From the NCBI GenBank assembly GCA_000814665.1, contig JWIH01000011.1:186001-250000 (forward strand): a DNA stretch of 64,000 nucleotides, written 5' to 3'. This DNA is from Pseudoalteromonas flavipulchra NCIMB 2033 = ATCC BAA-314. Its GTDB lineage: Bacteria; Pseudomonadota; Gammaproteobacteria; Enterobacterales; Alteromonadaceae. A program made the position numbers and the translations under genes. Below, one piece after another: positions 36,315 to 45,725 of the stretch (its first letter is position 1; each line of letters starts with the position of its first letter). Under the pieces are notes generated by a model. That model worked only from the letters and a program-made list of their open reading frames with translations, was not told the DNA's origin and made no database searches.

Positions 36315-36761
36315 TTACCAAGCACGCTCTCTTCGTACAAACTGATTCGTTGCAAACTCATCAAGCATCTTTTGCTCTGCTTTGGCAAGACGAGTTTGCT
36401 TCGCGAGGGCTTGCTTCTCGATAAGCTTTTCAATTGCCTTCGTTTTAGCCTGTTGCGCTAGCCATAGCTTGCGACGTTGTTCAACCACCTGCTTCGCGGT
36501 GTTGACCGTTTTTGCTTGCTGATCAATTGCCTGCTCAATCTTATTAATAAAGTTATGATATTGAATGAATCCGCCACTAGACAGACCAACTTGTGCTTTA
36601 CTATGAAGCTGCATGCTGTATTCCAGACGAAAATCGTTTAGTCCCGATAACCGTTGTTGGTTTGTTGCTAAGTGCTGCTGGGCTTGAACAAAGTTCGCTC
36701 GAAGGCTATCTTCTTTGTCTTTTTCTAGCTTAAGCAATAAAGTCAGTTTGTTATTTGCCAT
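36315..36761 (-). CDS. fliJ: Flagellar export stalk protein FliJ
   Basis: 148-residue, almost wholly alpha-helical coiled-coil protein rich in Lys, Gln, Ala and Leu, normal FliJ length. It forms the central stalk of the FliI hexamer and contacts FlhA. Its ATG overlaps the fliI stop (TAATG), and it is the last gene of the fliEFGHIJ operon. Confidence 0.92.
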   Translation of the reverse strand: MANNKLTLLLKLEKDKEDSLRANFVQAQQHLATNQQRLSGLNDFRLEYSMQLHSKAQVGLSSGGFIQYHNFINKIEQAIDQQAKTVNTAKQVVEQRRKLWLAQQAKTKAIEKLIEKQALAKQTRLAKAEQKMLDEFATNQFVRRERAW

Positions 36762-38092
36762 TATGCTTGTCCTAGTAGCTTAGCGAGGCCTTGTAAACAC
36801 TCGTCATAATTGATCACGTCTTTCATGCCTTGCTGAAGGAAGTTATTCACCGCAGGCATCATATTTATCGCCTGATCTAACATCTGATCACTGCCACGTT
36901 GATAAGCACCTAAGGTGATCATGTCTTTATTTTGCTGGTACATTGAATAGACTTGTTTGAGCACTCTGGCTTGCTGCATATGTGCCTCTGATACCACTTG
37001 AGGCATGACTCGACTAATGGACTTTTCAATATCTATCGCTGGATAATGACCACTATCGGCAAGCTCTCGTGATAACACAATATGACCATCCAAAATAGCT
37101 CGAGCAGCATCGGCAATGGGGTCTTGCATATCATCACCTTCACTCAATACCGTAAAGAATGCGGTAATTGAGCCTTGTCCTTCACCACCATTACCTGCGC
37201 GCTCAACCAATGCTGGGAGCTTTGCAAACACGGAAGGCGGATATCCTTTTGTGGCTGGCGGCTCACCAACCGCAAGCGCTATCTCACGCTGTGCCATGGC
37301 ATAACGCGTCACCGAATCCAGTAATAACAGTACGTTTAATCCTTGATCGCGGAAATACTCCGCAATAGTCACTGCACTCTCACAGCCTTTTAAGCGCATC
37401 AGCGGTGAGGCATCGGCGGGAGCGGCAACCACTACGGAGCGGCGTCTACCCTCGACGCCCAAAATCTCATCAATAAATTCTTTTACCTCACGACCACGTT
37501 CACCGACCAAGCCAACGACGATAACATCCGCCTCACTGCCTCGTGTCATCATGCCAAGCAGTACCGATTTACCCACACCACTCCCTGCAAATAGACCCAT
37601 ACGTTGGCCTTGACCCACTGTCACGATCGAATTTATCGCGCGTACACCTACATCCATTGGTGAGTCGATTGGACGCCTTGCTAGTGGGTTAATGGGCGCT
37701 GCGGCAAATTTCAGATGTTTCTCAGCGTCAATGGCACCAAGGCCATCTAGTGGCCTACCAAGTCCGTCAACCACGCGGCCAAGTAGACCCATTCCGACAG
37801 GTAATCCAGCATCCTTAACTTTTGGGATCACTCGCGCTCCAGGAAGGACGCCTGTAATATGATCGTTTGGCATAAGGTAAAGCGTTTCTTGATTGAAACC
37901 GATGACTTCTGCATCAATAAAACCGCCCAGTGTCTCGATTTTACATTGGCTGCCGACGGGAGCACTTAGCCCCCTAGCTTCAAGGGTGAGGCCAACCACA
38001 CGGGTGAGGCTGCCTGCAACCGCAACCCCATATGGTTTAATAAATTTCTGATACTTACTGATGCGCTCGCTCATAGCAGCAGATGTCGACAT
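36761..38092 (-). CDS. fliI: Flagellum-specific ATPase FliI
   Basis: 443 residues, F1-ATPase beta-like. Walker A is [15 protein letters not shown], Walker B is [13 protein letters not shown], and the catalytic Glu lies in [14 protein letters not shown]. It energises delivery of export substrates. It is 72 bp after fliH. Confidence 0.97.
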   Translation of the reverse strand: MSTSAAMSERISKYQKFIKPYGVAVAGSLTRVVGLTLEARGLSAPVGSQCKIETLGGFIDAEVIGFNQETLYLMPNDHITGVLPGARVIPKVKDAGLPVGMGLLGRVVDGLGRPLDGLGAIDAEKHLKFAAAPINPLARRPIDSPMDVGVRAINSIVTVGQGQRMGLFAGSGVGKSVLLGMMTRGSEADVIVVGLVGERGREVKEFIDEILGVEGRRRSVVVAAPADASPLMRLKGCESAVTIAEYFRDQGLNVLLLLDSVTRYAMAQREIALAVGEPPATKGYPPSVFAKLPALVERAGNGGEGQGSITAFFTVLSEGDDMQDPIADAARAILDGHIVLSRELADSGHYPAIDIEKSISRVMPQVVSEAHMQQARVLKQVYSMYQQNKDMITLGAYQRGSDQMLDQAINMMPAVNNFLQQGMKDVINYDECLQGLAKLLGQA

Positions 38093-38164
38093 GTTCGCAA
38101 TTACCTTAGGAAGGCATCGTTATCCTGATTTGATTGCTTCGCTTATCTAGATAACAGTGCAGTA

Positions 38165-38980
38165 TTATTGGTTTATACCGCTATCTTGCAAAAATGATTC
38201 CAACACTTCGCTAATACGGTTCTTAAGCGTCATATCAATGGATGACTGTGGCGTTTTCACCTCGCAGCCACCTCTGTCCAACGTCGGCTCTGGAAGTAAC
38301 TGCCAATGCTGTGATTGTATATGTTCTTCGCCGTACATGGCTTGCACTAAGGCCAAATCTTCTGGATGCAGATGGATGCGTACTGTTTGATCTTTGACAG
38401 GCAACGCGTCCATTGCTTTTTTCAACGCGTTTAAAATGAGGTCAGGCGTGGTCTTAAGCTCTTTAAAAATAACCTGCTCCGCCAATAAATTGACAAGTAC
38501 AACCAGCTGCTTTTCACACTCATCATCAACCTTTTTCAGTGGCGTTTGCATGCCATCTAGTATAGTGGATAGCGCCTTCATCCTCTCTTCAATAAGCGGT
38601 TGTGCTTCCTCAAGTCCCTTTTCTTTACCTATTTCTACGCCTTCTTTATAACCGGCTTCTTTACCTTCAGAAACCCCTTTGTCAAAGCCTTCAATATAGC
38701 CCTGCTCATGGCCTTGCTTTATTCCTTCGTCGTAGGCGTCCTGGCGGATCTGCTCTAACTCTTCAATGGTCAAAGTAGGAAATTCAGGCTCTTGTGGCTC
38801 AGGTTCGGGGTGCGCCTGCTTTTTCGTATACAACTCTTCAAGCGGTGTACCGAATGCGGTCGAACGACCGCGGAATTTTTCGGGCTTATCCGTAACATCT
38901 GGAATAGGCCAGTTTTCTAATAACTCATCCAGCGCTTCGGTGCTGACTGGGCGGCCTTTATACAACTTTTTATCGACCAT
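38165..38980 (-). CDS. fliH: Flagellar assembly protein FliH
   Basis: 271 residues. The central region carries the glycine-repeat helix typical of FliH (YDEGIKQGHEQGYIEGFDKG, continuing VSEGKEAGYKEG), and the C-terminal domain resembles the F-type delta/epsilon stalk (EEQVIFKELK, VRIHLHPEDLALV). It holds FliI at the C-ring as a FliH2-FliI complex. It starts 3 bp after the fliG stop. Confidence 0.94.
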   Translation of the reverse strand: MVDKKLYKGRPVSTEALDELLENWPIPDVTDKPEKFRGRSTAFGTPLEELYTKKQAHPEPEPQEPEFPTLTIEELEQIRQDAYDEGIKQGHEQGYIEGFDKGVSEGKEAGYKEGVEIGKEKGLEEAQPLIEERMKALSTILDGMQTPLKKVDDECEKQLVVLVNLLAEQVIFKELKTTPDLILNALKKAMDALPVKDQTVRIHLHPEDLALVQAMYGEEHIQSQHWQLLPEPTLDRGGCEVKTPQSSIDMTLKNRISEVLESFLQDSGINQ

Positions 38981-38983
38981 GGT

Positions 38984-40024
38984 TTATAGGAACTCCTCAC
39001 CACCACCGCCACCAAGCATAATTTCGCCTGAGTCAGCCAAACGTCTAGCCGTTGCCAAAATTTCTTTTTGTGCAGCTTCCACTTCACTGATCCGCACTGG
39101 AGGCATAGCCTCAAGGTCATCTTGCATCATCTCAGCAGCACGCTTAGACATATTCTTCATAATCTTTTCTTTTAAAGATTCGTCCGCGCCTTTAATTGCT
39201 TTCATCAGTACGTCTTGCTGTACTTCACGCAGAATAGCCTGGATACCTCTGTCTTCTACATCCATCAAGTTTTCAAACACAAACATGAGGTCTTGAATTT
39301 GTTGCGACATTTCTTCGTCATGTTCTCGGATTGAATCCATCAACTGACCTTCAATATTAGTATCCAAGTAGTTCATGATATCTGCGGCGGCTTTTAAGCC
39401 ACCCATTTTCGCTGCTTGTGCACCAGCTTGACCAGCGAACTGCTTCTCCATGATCTCGTTGAGTTCTTGTAGTGCCGCAGGTTGTACTTCTTCTAAGTTT
39501 GCAATACGCATAGTTAAATCTAAGCGTACTTTCTCAGGAAACTGAGACAAGATTTCGGCGGATTGCTCAGGCTCGAGATAAGACAATACAATCGTTTGGA
39601 TCTGCGGGTGTTCGTTGCGGATAATATTGGCAACTTGCTTCGAGTCCATCCACTTCAACGAATCCAACCCTTTTGCACCGGAGCCCATAACGATTTGGTC
39701 AATAAGACTTGCCGCTTTGTCTTCACCAAGTGCTGCGGTTAGCGCCTTCTTAATGAAATCTTCCGATTGGAAACCAATTGTACTAAAACTTTGAATTTGT
39801 TCGATAAACAAATTGTGCACAGCTGCTATTTTAGCCTGAGATAGGTCATCCATGGAGGCCATTGCCATACCGACCTTTTGCACTTGTTTTGGCTCTAAGT
39901 GTTTCAAAATCTGAGCCGCATCTTCTTCAGTCAAACTAAGCAGTAAGATGGCAGCCTTGTCGACGCCATCTAGCTTGTCAACGTCAAAGGCTGCGGGCAA
40001 TTGTTTTTGTTCTTGATCAGTCAT
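38984..40024 (-). CDS. fliG: Flagellar motor switch protein FliG
   Basis: 346 residues with N, middle and C domains. The middle EHPQ motif (RNEHPQIQTIVLSYLEPEQ) and a C-terminal torque domain with charged residues (LKEKIMKNMSKRAAEMMQDDLE) are present. It ends in EEFL. It couples stator force to the C-ring and attaches to FliF. It overlaps fliF by 8 bp. Confidence 0.97.
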   Translation of the reverse strand: MTDQEQKQLPAAFDVDKLDGVDKAAILLLSLTEEDAAQILKHLEPKQVQKVGMAMASMDDLSQAKIAAVHNLFIEQIQSFSTIGFQSEDFIKKALTAALGEDKAASLIDQIVMGSGAKGLDSLKWMDSKQVANIIRNEHPQIQTIVLSYLEPEQSAEILSQFPEKVRLDLTMRIANLEEVQPAALQELNEIMEKQFAGQAGAQAAKMGGLKAAADIMNYLDTNIEGQLMDSIREHDEEMSQQIQDLMFVFENLMDVEDRGIQAILREVQQDVLMKAIKGADESLKEKIMKNMSKRAAEMMQDDLEAMPPVRISEVEAAQKEILATARRLADSGEIMLGGGGGEEFL

Positions 40025-41732
40025 CTTCTGTCAACCACGCTTTCACAACTTGTGATGAGAGTTCTGGTTCGTTAGCAACTAAGGCACGTACTGCTTTGAG
40101 TAGGTCTTCGTCGCCATGTAAGTCTGGCAATTGTAATCTACCGTCAGAAGAGAAGCCAACCGCAGACTCATCGAATTCGTTATTTAGCATATCGAGTGTA
40201 CTGTCACCTAAATCAACACCACTGGTCAACGCATCTTCATCAAAATCTTCAAGCGTATCATCTGGGTAAATTAGACGCTTAAGCATAGGTCTTACTACCG
40301 CTAAGATTAGCACAATGATCACTAAGGTACCTGCTGCAAGACGAATTGTCTTTTGAAACCAATCTTGCTCCCAAAGTGGTATCTCCTGCATTTCAGTGAG
40401 ATCTTCACGTACGAATGGCACAGTAACTACCTCTAACGCATCACCTCGCTGCATATCAAAGCCCACACCACCTTGTAGCAAACGACGGATGTTATTTAAC
40501 TCTTCTTGCGTACGCGGCGCCATTGCCATGTTACCTTCAGCATCAGGTTTTGCGAGGTAGTCAACGGCCACACTCACACTGATCCGGCGAATAACCCCTG
40601 TTTGCTGACGTTTATGGCTAATAGTGGTATCTAACTCATAGTTACGGGTTGCTTCTTTTTGATTACTGCTTGGTGTTGCACTTTGACCATTGCCGCCTTG
40701 ACCCGCAATCTCTGGGATATTTGAGTTTATGGGAGGTTGATTAGTCAGCGCCCCCGGAATACCTACAGCTAAACCACCAATATTATTTTCTTCATACGTC
40801 GTTTCGCTACGAACCGCTGGTAGATCAGGGTTATAACGTTTTTGCGTTTCTTCAACTGCGCTGAAGTCCATCGTTAAGTCAACCTGCGCGGTAAAGTTAC
40901 CAAGACCTACAGTTGGGATCAGGATGCTATCAATTTTTTCTAGATATTCTTGTTCACGCTTACGTTCGATTTCATACTCTTTTCTCGAGCGTGCAGCTAA
41001 AGAGTCTTGAGAACCAGAGTTGAGTAGACGACCGTTTTGATCGGTGACGGTCACGCGTGAAGGCTCTAGGCCTTGTACCGCTGATGCCACGATGTCTACG
41101 ATTGAATCAACTTCTTCGCCGCCAAGCGTTTTGCCACGTTTAAGGGTAATAACTACGGTTGCAGAGGGCTTTTTCTCGCGACGTGCAAAGACGTTTTCTT
41201 TTGGAATTGCAAGTAACACTTTTGCACGGTTTACATCTTGTAACTCTTCAATTGTTCTCGCAAGTTGTTGCTCACGGCTATGTTTTAAGCGCTCTCTTTC
41301 AAGACGTTGGCTAACACCAAAACCCATATCTTGCATCAGAATATCAGTTCCAGAACTCGGAGACTGAGTAAAACCGTCACGCGCCATACGTAGTTTTATG
41401 TCTTGATAGTCCGACTCAGCAACTAAAATGGTATTACCATCTAATTGGTATTCAATTTTCTGTTGGTCTAAAAAGTCTAACGTTTCAACGAGTTCTTCTG
41501 TTGGGTATTTACCAAGTGGGCGCATATCTGGTTGGCGCGCCCAAATGATAATAAAGATTGCGATTGCTAAACAAATAGCAAGGGCAATAACCAGAGTAAC
41601 CTGGCGCAACATATCAACACCGCTTAGCGCACTGAAGTAGCCTGATTTTTGCTCTTGTTGCTCATCCGAACCGCTGTCATTATTCAGCGCTGCATCGGAA
41701 AGCGTAAGATCTGTTGATTGATTAGTAGCCAC
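40017..41732 (-). CDS. fliF: Flagellar MS-ring protein FliF
   Basis: 571 residues: N-terminal transmembrane helix (about 44-66), periplasmic YscJ-like ring domains (RARVLLAIP-type core NRAKVLLAIPKENVF), a second transmembrane helix (about 457-477), and a C-terminal acidic tail that binds FliG (EPELSSQVVKAWLTED). It forms the MS ring, the base of the organelle. It is 23 bp after fliE. Confidence 0.96.
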   Translation of the reverse strand: MATNQSTDLTLSDAALNNDSGSDEQQEQKSGYFSALSGVDMLRQVTLVIALAICLAIAIFIIIWARQPDMRPLGKYPTEELVETLDFLDQQKIEYQLDGNTILVAESDYQDIKLRMARDGFTQSPSSGTDILMQDMGFGVSQRLERERLKHSREQQLARTIEELQDVNRAKVLLAIPKENVFARREKKPSATVVITLKRGKTLGGEEVDSIVDIVASAVQGLEPSRVTVTDQNGRLLNSGSQDSLAARSRKEYEIERKREQEYLEKIDSILIPTVGLGNFTAQVDLTMDFSAVEETQKRYNPDLPAVRSETTYEENNIGGLAVGIPGALTNQPPINSNIPEIAGQGGNGQSATPSSNQKEATRNYELDTTISHKRQQTGVIRRISVSVAVDYLAKPDAEGNMAMAPRTQEELNNIRRLLQGGVGFDMQRGDALEVVTVPFVREDLTEMQEIPLWEQDWFQKTIRLAAGTLVIIVLILAVVRPMLKRLIYPDDTLEDFDEDALTSGVDLGDSTLDMLNNEFDESAVGFSSDGRLQLPDLHGDEDLLKAVRALVANEPELSSQVVKAWLTEDD

Positions 41733-41755
41733 GATTACTCTCCACAGTCACTCAA

Positions 41756-42088
41756 TTAAACTGGCATGCTCATGATTTCTTTATAGGCCTCAACAAGTTT
41801 ATTACGAACTTGCACTGTTGCCTCAAAAGCGACCGACGATTTTTGTTTCGCTATCATGGCTTCTGCAAGAGAAACGCTTCTGTCACCCATTTCAACAGCG
41901 GTGACTTTTTGTTTCGCTTCTTGTTGTAAGCCATGAACCGTATTAAGTGCGTCTGAGAGTAAATCGCCAAACTGAGCCGACGAAGATGCCGCAGTCTTAA
42001 CCGGCTGCACTGATGGCTGTGTGTTTCTCGTCGCTTCTGCAGCCATTGCCTGCATTTCTTGAAATAGCGCTGATGATTGTACTTTCAT
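41756..42088 (-). CDS. fliE: Flagellar rod adaptor protein FliE
   Basis: 110 residues. The conserved FliE C-terminal half is seen (SVSLAEAMIAKQKSSVAFEA and the following VQVRNKLVEAYKEIMSM). It connects the MS ring to the rod. It is the first gene of fliEFGHIJ, about 40 bp after a sigma-54 promoter. Confidence 0.95.
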   Translation of the reverse strand: MKVQSSALFQEMQAMAAEATRNTQPSVQPVKTAASSSAQFGDLLSDALNTVHGLQQEAKQKVTAVEMGDRSVSLAEAMIAKQKSSVAFEATVQVRNKLVEAYKEIMSMPV

Positions 42089-42126
42089 GATGCTTTACTC
42101 AAAATAACTCTTAGTTACCTGTAATA

Positions 42127-42144
42127 AAGCAGAAAACGTGCCAA
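42127..42144 (-). promoter_or_regulatory. Sigma-54 promoter for fliEFGHIJ
   Basis: TTGGCACGTTTTCTGCTT, minus strand, the closest to consensus in the window, with GG and GC 10 nt apart and about 41 bp from the fliE start. Confidence 0.88.
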
Positions 42145-42219
42145 CTTAAAACCCTTTATTTTCAACACCTTATGACATTTCAATCATGTCGAAAAATTGG
42201 CAGTGCATAGAAGTGAAAA

Positions 42220-42258
42220 CTAGGCGCCTAAAATCTGCTGATCTTTATAGGCGCCTGA
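42220..42258 (-). terminator. Terminator-like hairpin between flrC and fliE
   Basis: Two copies of the palindrome AGGCGCCT (42222-42229 and 42249-42256) can pair across a spacer of about 19 nt, helped by flanking A/T pairs, and are followed in minus sense by AGTTTTC. Further upstream GCTTAACCT (42282-42290, overlapping a second arm at 42343-42351 that contains the flrC stop) adds another possible stem. Confidence 0.65.
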
Positions 42259-42345
42259 GTAAATTTGAATTAACAGATAAAGCTTAACCTGAGGTTTGGA
42301 AAAGAAATAAGCTAACTCATTGTTTTTAAGCTCAGGTAACTTAGG

Positions 42346-43725
42346 TTAAGCAGGTAGCGCAATCCCTAAGTCTCGCATTTTTGCCAGCTTATAGCGAAGC
42401 GTGCGAGGACTCATACCTAATACCTCCGCCACCTCTTTGCGTTTACCATTAAACTTTGCCAGCGTATCTAAAATAATTTGGTGTTCTTTATCCTGTAGCT
42501 CATCTTTATAGCTAATGATCTCATCCTCACCTTGTGAGCGCTCCATTAAAGCTGATGCTTCATGATTTACAAGTGGTGCAGATTCAATCAAAGCCATCGG
42601 CGAGAAATTTTCGATAAAAATATCATCTTCTTGAATTTCATTACCTTGGAACAAAATCAGGGCACGTTGAATAACGTTATCTAGCTCTCTTACGTTTCCA
42701 GGCCAACTATGCGAACTGAGCTTGTGCTTTGCACCGCTGCTTAATATAGGTGTTGGCTTGCCTGCTTTTTGCGTATGTCTTACCAACAAATGCTCGGCTA
42801 ACACTGCGATATCACCCGCTCTGTCCTTCAGTGGCAACCACTCTAGTGGGAAAACATTGAGGCGATAATATAAATCTTCTCTAAATACCCCATCCTCCAC
42901 CGCTTCTTTTAAATCGCGGTTACTGGTTGCCAACACTCTGACGTCCAGTGAAATGGTTTTTCTACTGCCTAAACGCTCTACTTCCCGCTCTTGTAACACG
43001 CGAAGTAATTTTGCTTGTAATCCCAAATCCATCTCTGTGATCTCATCAAGCAAAATCGTTCCCTTTTGTGCTTGTTCAAACTTACCTGGACACGCCTGAA
43101 TGGCACCTGTAAACGCCCCCTTTTCGTAACCAAATAGAGTCGCTTCGAGCATATTTTCTGGGATTGCAGCGCAGTTAATTGCGATAAAGGGCTCGTCTGC
43201 TCTGTCGGATTTATCATGAATATAGCGAGCCAACACTTCTTTACCTGAACCGCTTGGTCCAAGTACCATCACGCTGGCATCCGACTTCGCTACTTTTGCA
43301 GCCAGTTCAAGTAGTTTAATACTCTTGGGATCGGCAACAATGGGGCCATCTGTCTCTTTTTCCTTCTCAGGTAGATAACGTCCAACCATATTGAGCAATA
43401 CTTCAGGCGCAAACGGCTTAGCCATATAATCGATGGCACCCAATCTCATCGCTTCAACCGCATCATCAATGGTCGCGTATGCTGTCATCATCAATACCGG
43501 TAATTCGGGATAGTTGAGTTTAATGGTCTTTAACAAGTCAAGCCCACTCATGGCACCCATTTGCACATCACTCACCACCAAAGAAAAGGTTTCCTGCTTT
43601 AGCAATAAAACGGCTTGTTCCGCACAACTTGCTTCTACACACTCGATATTTGAAAGCTGCAATGTATCGATGAGTGCTTCTCTTAAACCAGCATCATCTT
43701 CAACAACTAAAACTCTGTTACTCAT
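42346..43725 (-). CDS. flrC: Sigma-54 flagellar response regulator FlrC
   Basis: 459 residues: receiver (phosphoacceptor Asp53 in LVVSDVQMG), AAA+ domain with Walker A LGPSGSGKE and sigma-54 loop GAFTGA, and a C-terminal Fis-type helix-turn-helix (KRKEVAEVLGMSPRTLRYKL). Phosphorylated by FlrB, it activates class III flagellar genes in Vibrio. The 4-bp overlap with flrB indicates one operon. Confidence 0.95.
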   Translation of the reverse strand: MSNRVLVVEDDAGLREALIDTLQLSNIECVEASCAEQAVLLLKQETFSLVVSDVQMGAMSGLDLLKTIKLNYPELPVLMMTAYATIDDAVEAMRLGAIDYMAKPFAPEVLLNMVGRYLPEKEKETDGPIVADPKSIKLLELAAKVAKSDASVMVLGPSGSGKEVLARYIHDKSDRADEPFIAINCAAIPENMLEATLFGYEKGAFTGAIQACPGKFEQAQKGTILLDEITEMDLGLQAKLLRVLQEREVERLGSRKTISLDVRVLATSNRDLKEAVEDGVFREDLYYRLNVFPLEWLPLKDRAGDIAVLAEHLLVRHTQKAGKPTPILSSGAKHKLSSHSWPGNVRELDNVIQRALILFQGNEIQEDDIFIENFSPMALIESAPLVNHEASALMERSQGEDEIISYKDELQDKEHQIILDTLAKFNGKRKEVAEVLGMSPRTLRYKLAKMRDLGIALPA

Positions 43726-44822
43726 AGTTCCTCCGCCTCAATTAGTGGTAGTACCAAGCTAAAACGCGCACCCTTACCTTCAACATTGTCTGCCTGCGCA
43801 AACCCTTTGTGTGCGTTAGCGACTGAATTAACCACCGCAAGTCCTAGCCCAGTCCCCTGTGACTTAGTTGTAAAAAATGGTTCAAACAACTTGTCTACTA
43901 AGGTTTCATCAATACCAGGACCATTATCAACAACTGAGATACGTACATACTCACCACACGGCTCGCGCTCTGCATTAAGTTCAATGTGTGCCGCACTGCC
44001 AATTATTTGAATACTGTTGTGGATCAGGTTTTGGATCGCACTTGCAAGCGCAGTACGATTACCTAATATTTCGATATCTGGCTCAGGTAAAAATGCTTCC
44101 AATGTTGCTTGGTTAAGCTCAACCATAGCGTCAGCACCCGCTTTGACTTCACTCAATAACTGTTGCATTGACACTCGCTCAACCACTTGTTGCTCACCGC
44201 TTTTAGCAAATAACAGCATGTCATTAACTTGGCTTTCTAAGTCTTTTAACCGAGACATCAACTTATCGTGAAACTTTTCTCGAGAAGCCGAAGGAAGATT
44301 AGCTGCACCTAGGTTTGCACCATATAACATCGCAGCCGATAACGGCGTACGCACTTGATGCGCCAATGAAGCAACCATTTTTCCTAACGCACTTAACCTT
44401 TGCATATGCGCAACACGGCTTTGAAGCCGGCGCGTCTCGGTGAGATCTGTCATCAAAATGAGTTGCCCAGGTTCTGGTGTTAGCGCGGTAATATCTAACT
44501 TAATTCTTCTGCCATCTTTAAGAGAGACTTCATGACCATCGTCCTGCTGTGGTCGAAATGAACGCTGAATAACGCTAAACCACTTTTCACCTTCGAGTGG
44601 TTCACCCAACATATCCATCGCAATTTGATTCGCCTTGGCAATCATACCTTGACCATCAAGTACCACGACACCTGCTGGCATAGTATCAACAAGATGGCTT
44701 AACCAACTCGCCTGCTGCCTAAGGTCGCTTAGCTCACCGACGTAGGCTTCTTGCAGCAAACAGGGATTGTAGCGATTCGTCGTTGGTACAAATTGTGGAT
44801 TAATAACATGTGCTAATGCCAT
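43722..44822 (-). CDS. flrB: Flagellar sensor kinase FlrB
   Basis: 366 residues, soluble, no transmembrane segment. PAS domain (about 43-130), HisKA with phospho-His155 (SLAHQVRTPLS) and HATPase_c (NSIQIIGS, VVDNGPGIDE, TGLGLAVVNSV). It phosphorylates FlrC in response to basal body assembly. A sigma-54 site sits 38 bp upstream, consistent with activation by FlrA. Confidence 0.94.
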   Translation of the reverse strand: MALAHVINPQFVPTTNRYNPCLLQEAYVGELSDLRQQASWLSHLVDTMPAGVVVLDGQGMIAKANQIAMDMLGEPLEGEKWFSVIQRSFRPQQDDGHEVSLKDGRRIKLDITALTPEPGQLILMTDLTETRRLQSRVAHMQRLSALGKMVASLAHQVRTPLSAAMLYGANLGAANLPSASREKFHDKLMSRLKDLESQVNDMLLFAKSGEQQVVERVSMQQLLSEVKAGADAMVELNQATLEAFLPEPDIEILGNRTALASAIQNLIHNSIQIIGSAAHIELNAEREPCGEYVRISVVDNGPGIDETLVDKLFEPFFTTKSQGTGLGLAVVNSVANAHKGFAQADNVEGKGARFSLVLPLIEAEEL

Positions 44823-44857
44823 TTTTCCGCTCTCTTAAAAATAAACTCAATGGATAA

Positions 44858-44875
44858 AAGCAAAAAACGATCCAA
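44858..44875 (-). promoter_or_regulatory. Sigma-54 promoter for flrBC
   Basis: TTGGATCGTTTTTTGCTT, minus strand, with 10 nt between GG and GC, in the 236-bp gap shared with tag. The rest of the gap is AT-rich and should hold the tag promoter. Confidence 0.82.
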
Positions 44876-45058
44876 CTTTATATTCCATTTAAAACATAGA
44901 GTTATATAACACTTAACAATATCAATTTATTGACACTGTTTTTATATACAGCATTATGCTAGAGTTTTTGAAAGCCAAATGTGATGCCGCAATGAGTAGT
45001 TGGCGTAGTAAATCATTTAGCTTATTCATATTCACAATTAGATAGAAGAGAGCCAACA

Positions 45059-45658
45059 ATGACAATACGATGCGGCTGGGTGGACGAGAGCAAACCCGAT
45101 TATGTTGAATACCATGATAAGGAATGGGGAAGACCTGTACTGGATGACCAGAGCTTGTTTGAGTTTATCACATTGGAATCTGCACAAGCTGGCTTAAGCT
45201 GGTATACCATTTTGAAAAAACGTGAAGGCTATAGAAAAGCATTCCACGATTTTGATGTACACAAAGTGAGCCTGATGACAGAGCAAGATGTCGAGCGGCT
45301 ATTAGCATTTGACGGAATTATCAGAAACCGCACAAAAATCGCAGCAACGATAAACAACGCTAAGCGATTTATTGAAATTCAGCAAGAGTTTGGCAGCTTT
45401 GCAAAATACCAGTGGCAATTTGTTAATTACAAGCCTGTTATCAACCCCATGCGTGACAAACACGATGCCGTTGCCACCAGTGAAATCAGCGACAAATTTG
45501 CCAAGGACTTAAAAAAACGTGGATTTAAGTTTTTAGGTTCAACCACCGTGTATGCACATATGCAAGCTTGCGGCATGGTTAACGACCATGCCGATAACTG
45601 CTTTTGCAAACAAACCATTATTGCCAGTTATCAAGACTTGGATTTTACTCAACTTTAA
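45059..45658 (+). CDS. tag: DNA-3-methyladenine glycosylase I
   Basis: 199-residue TagI-type base-excision glycosylase that removes 3-methyladenine from DNA. Conserved N-terminal RCGWV and YHDKEWGRPVLDD, the substrate pocket ESAQAGLSWYTILKKREGYR, and zinc ligands (Cys near the start, the first His, and HADNCFC at the C-terminus) are present. Full length. It lies on the opposite strand between flrB and flrA, unlinked in function to motility, so it splits the flrABC group. Confidence 0.95.
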   Translation: MTIRCGWVDESKPDYVEYHDKEWGRPVLDDQSLFEFITLESAQAGLSWYTILKKREGYRKAFHDFDVHKVSLMTEQDVERLLAFDGIIRNRTKIAATINNAKRFIEIQQEFGSFAKYQWQFVNYKPVINPMRDKHDAVATSEISDKFAKDLKKRGFKFLGSTTVYAHMQACGMVNDHADNCFCKQTIIASYQDLDFTQL

Positions 45659-45669
45659 ACAATAAAGTA

Positions 45670-45694
45670 CAAGGCCGCGTATTAAGTGGCCTTG
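45670..45694 (+). terminator. Stem-loop after tag
   Basis: CAAGGCC and GGCCTTG (45670-45676, 45688-45694) with an 11-nt loop, 12 bp after the tag stop. No T-run follows, so termination is uncertain. It sits between convergent tag and flrA. Confidence 0.5.
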
Positions 45695-45725
45695 CTGAGT
45701 TGATTCGGTAGTAATTGATGAACTA

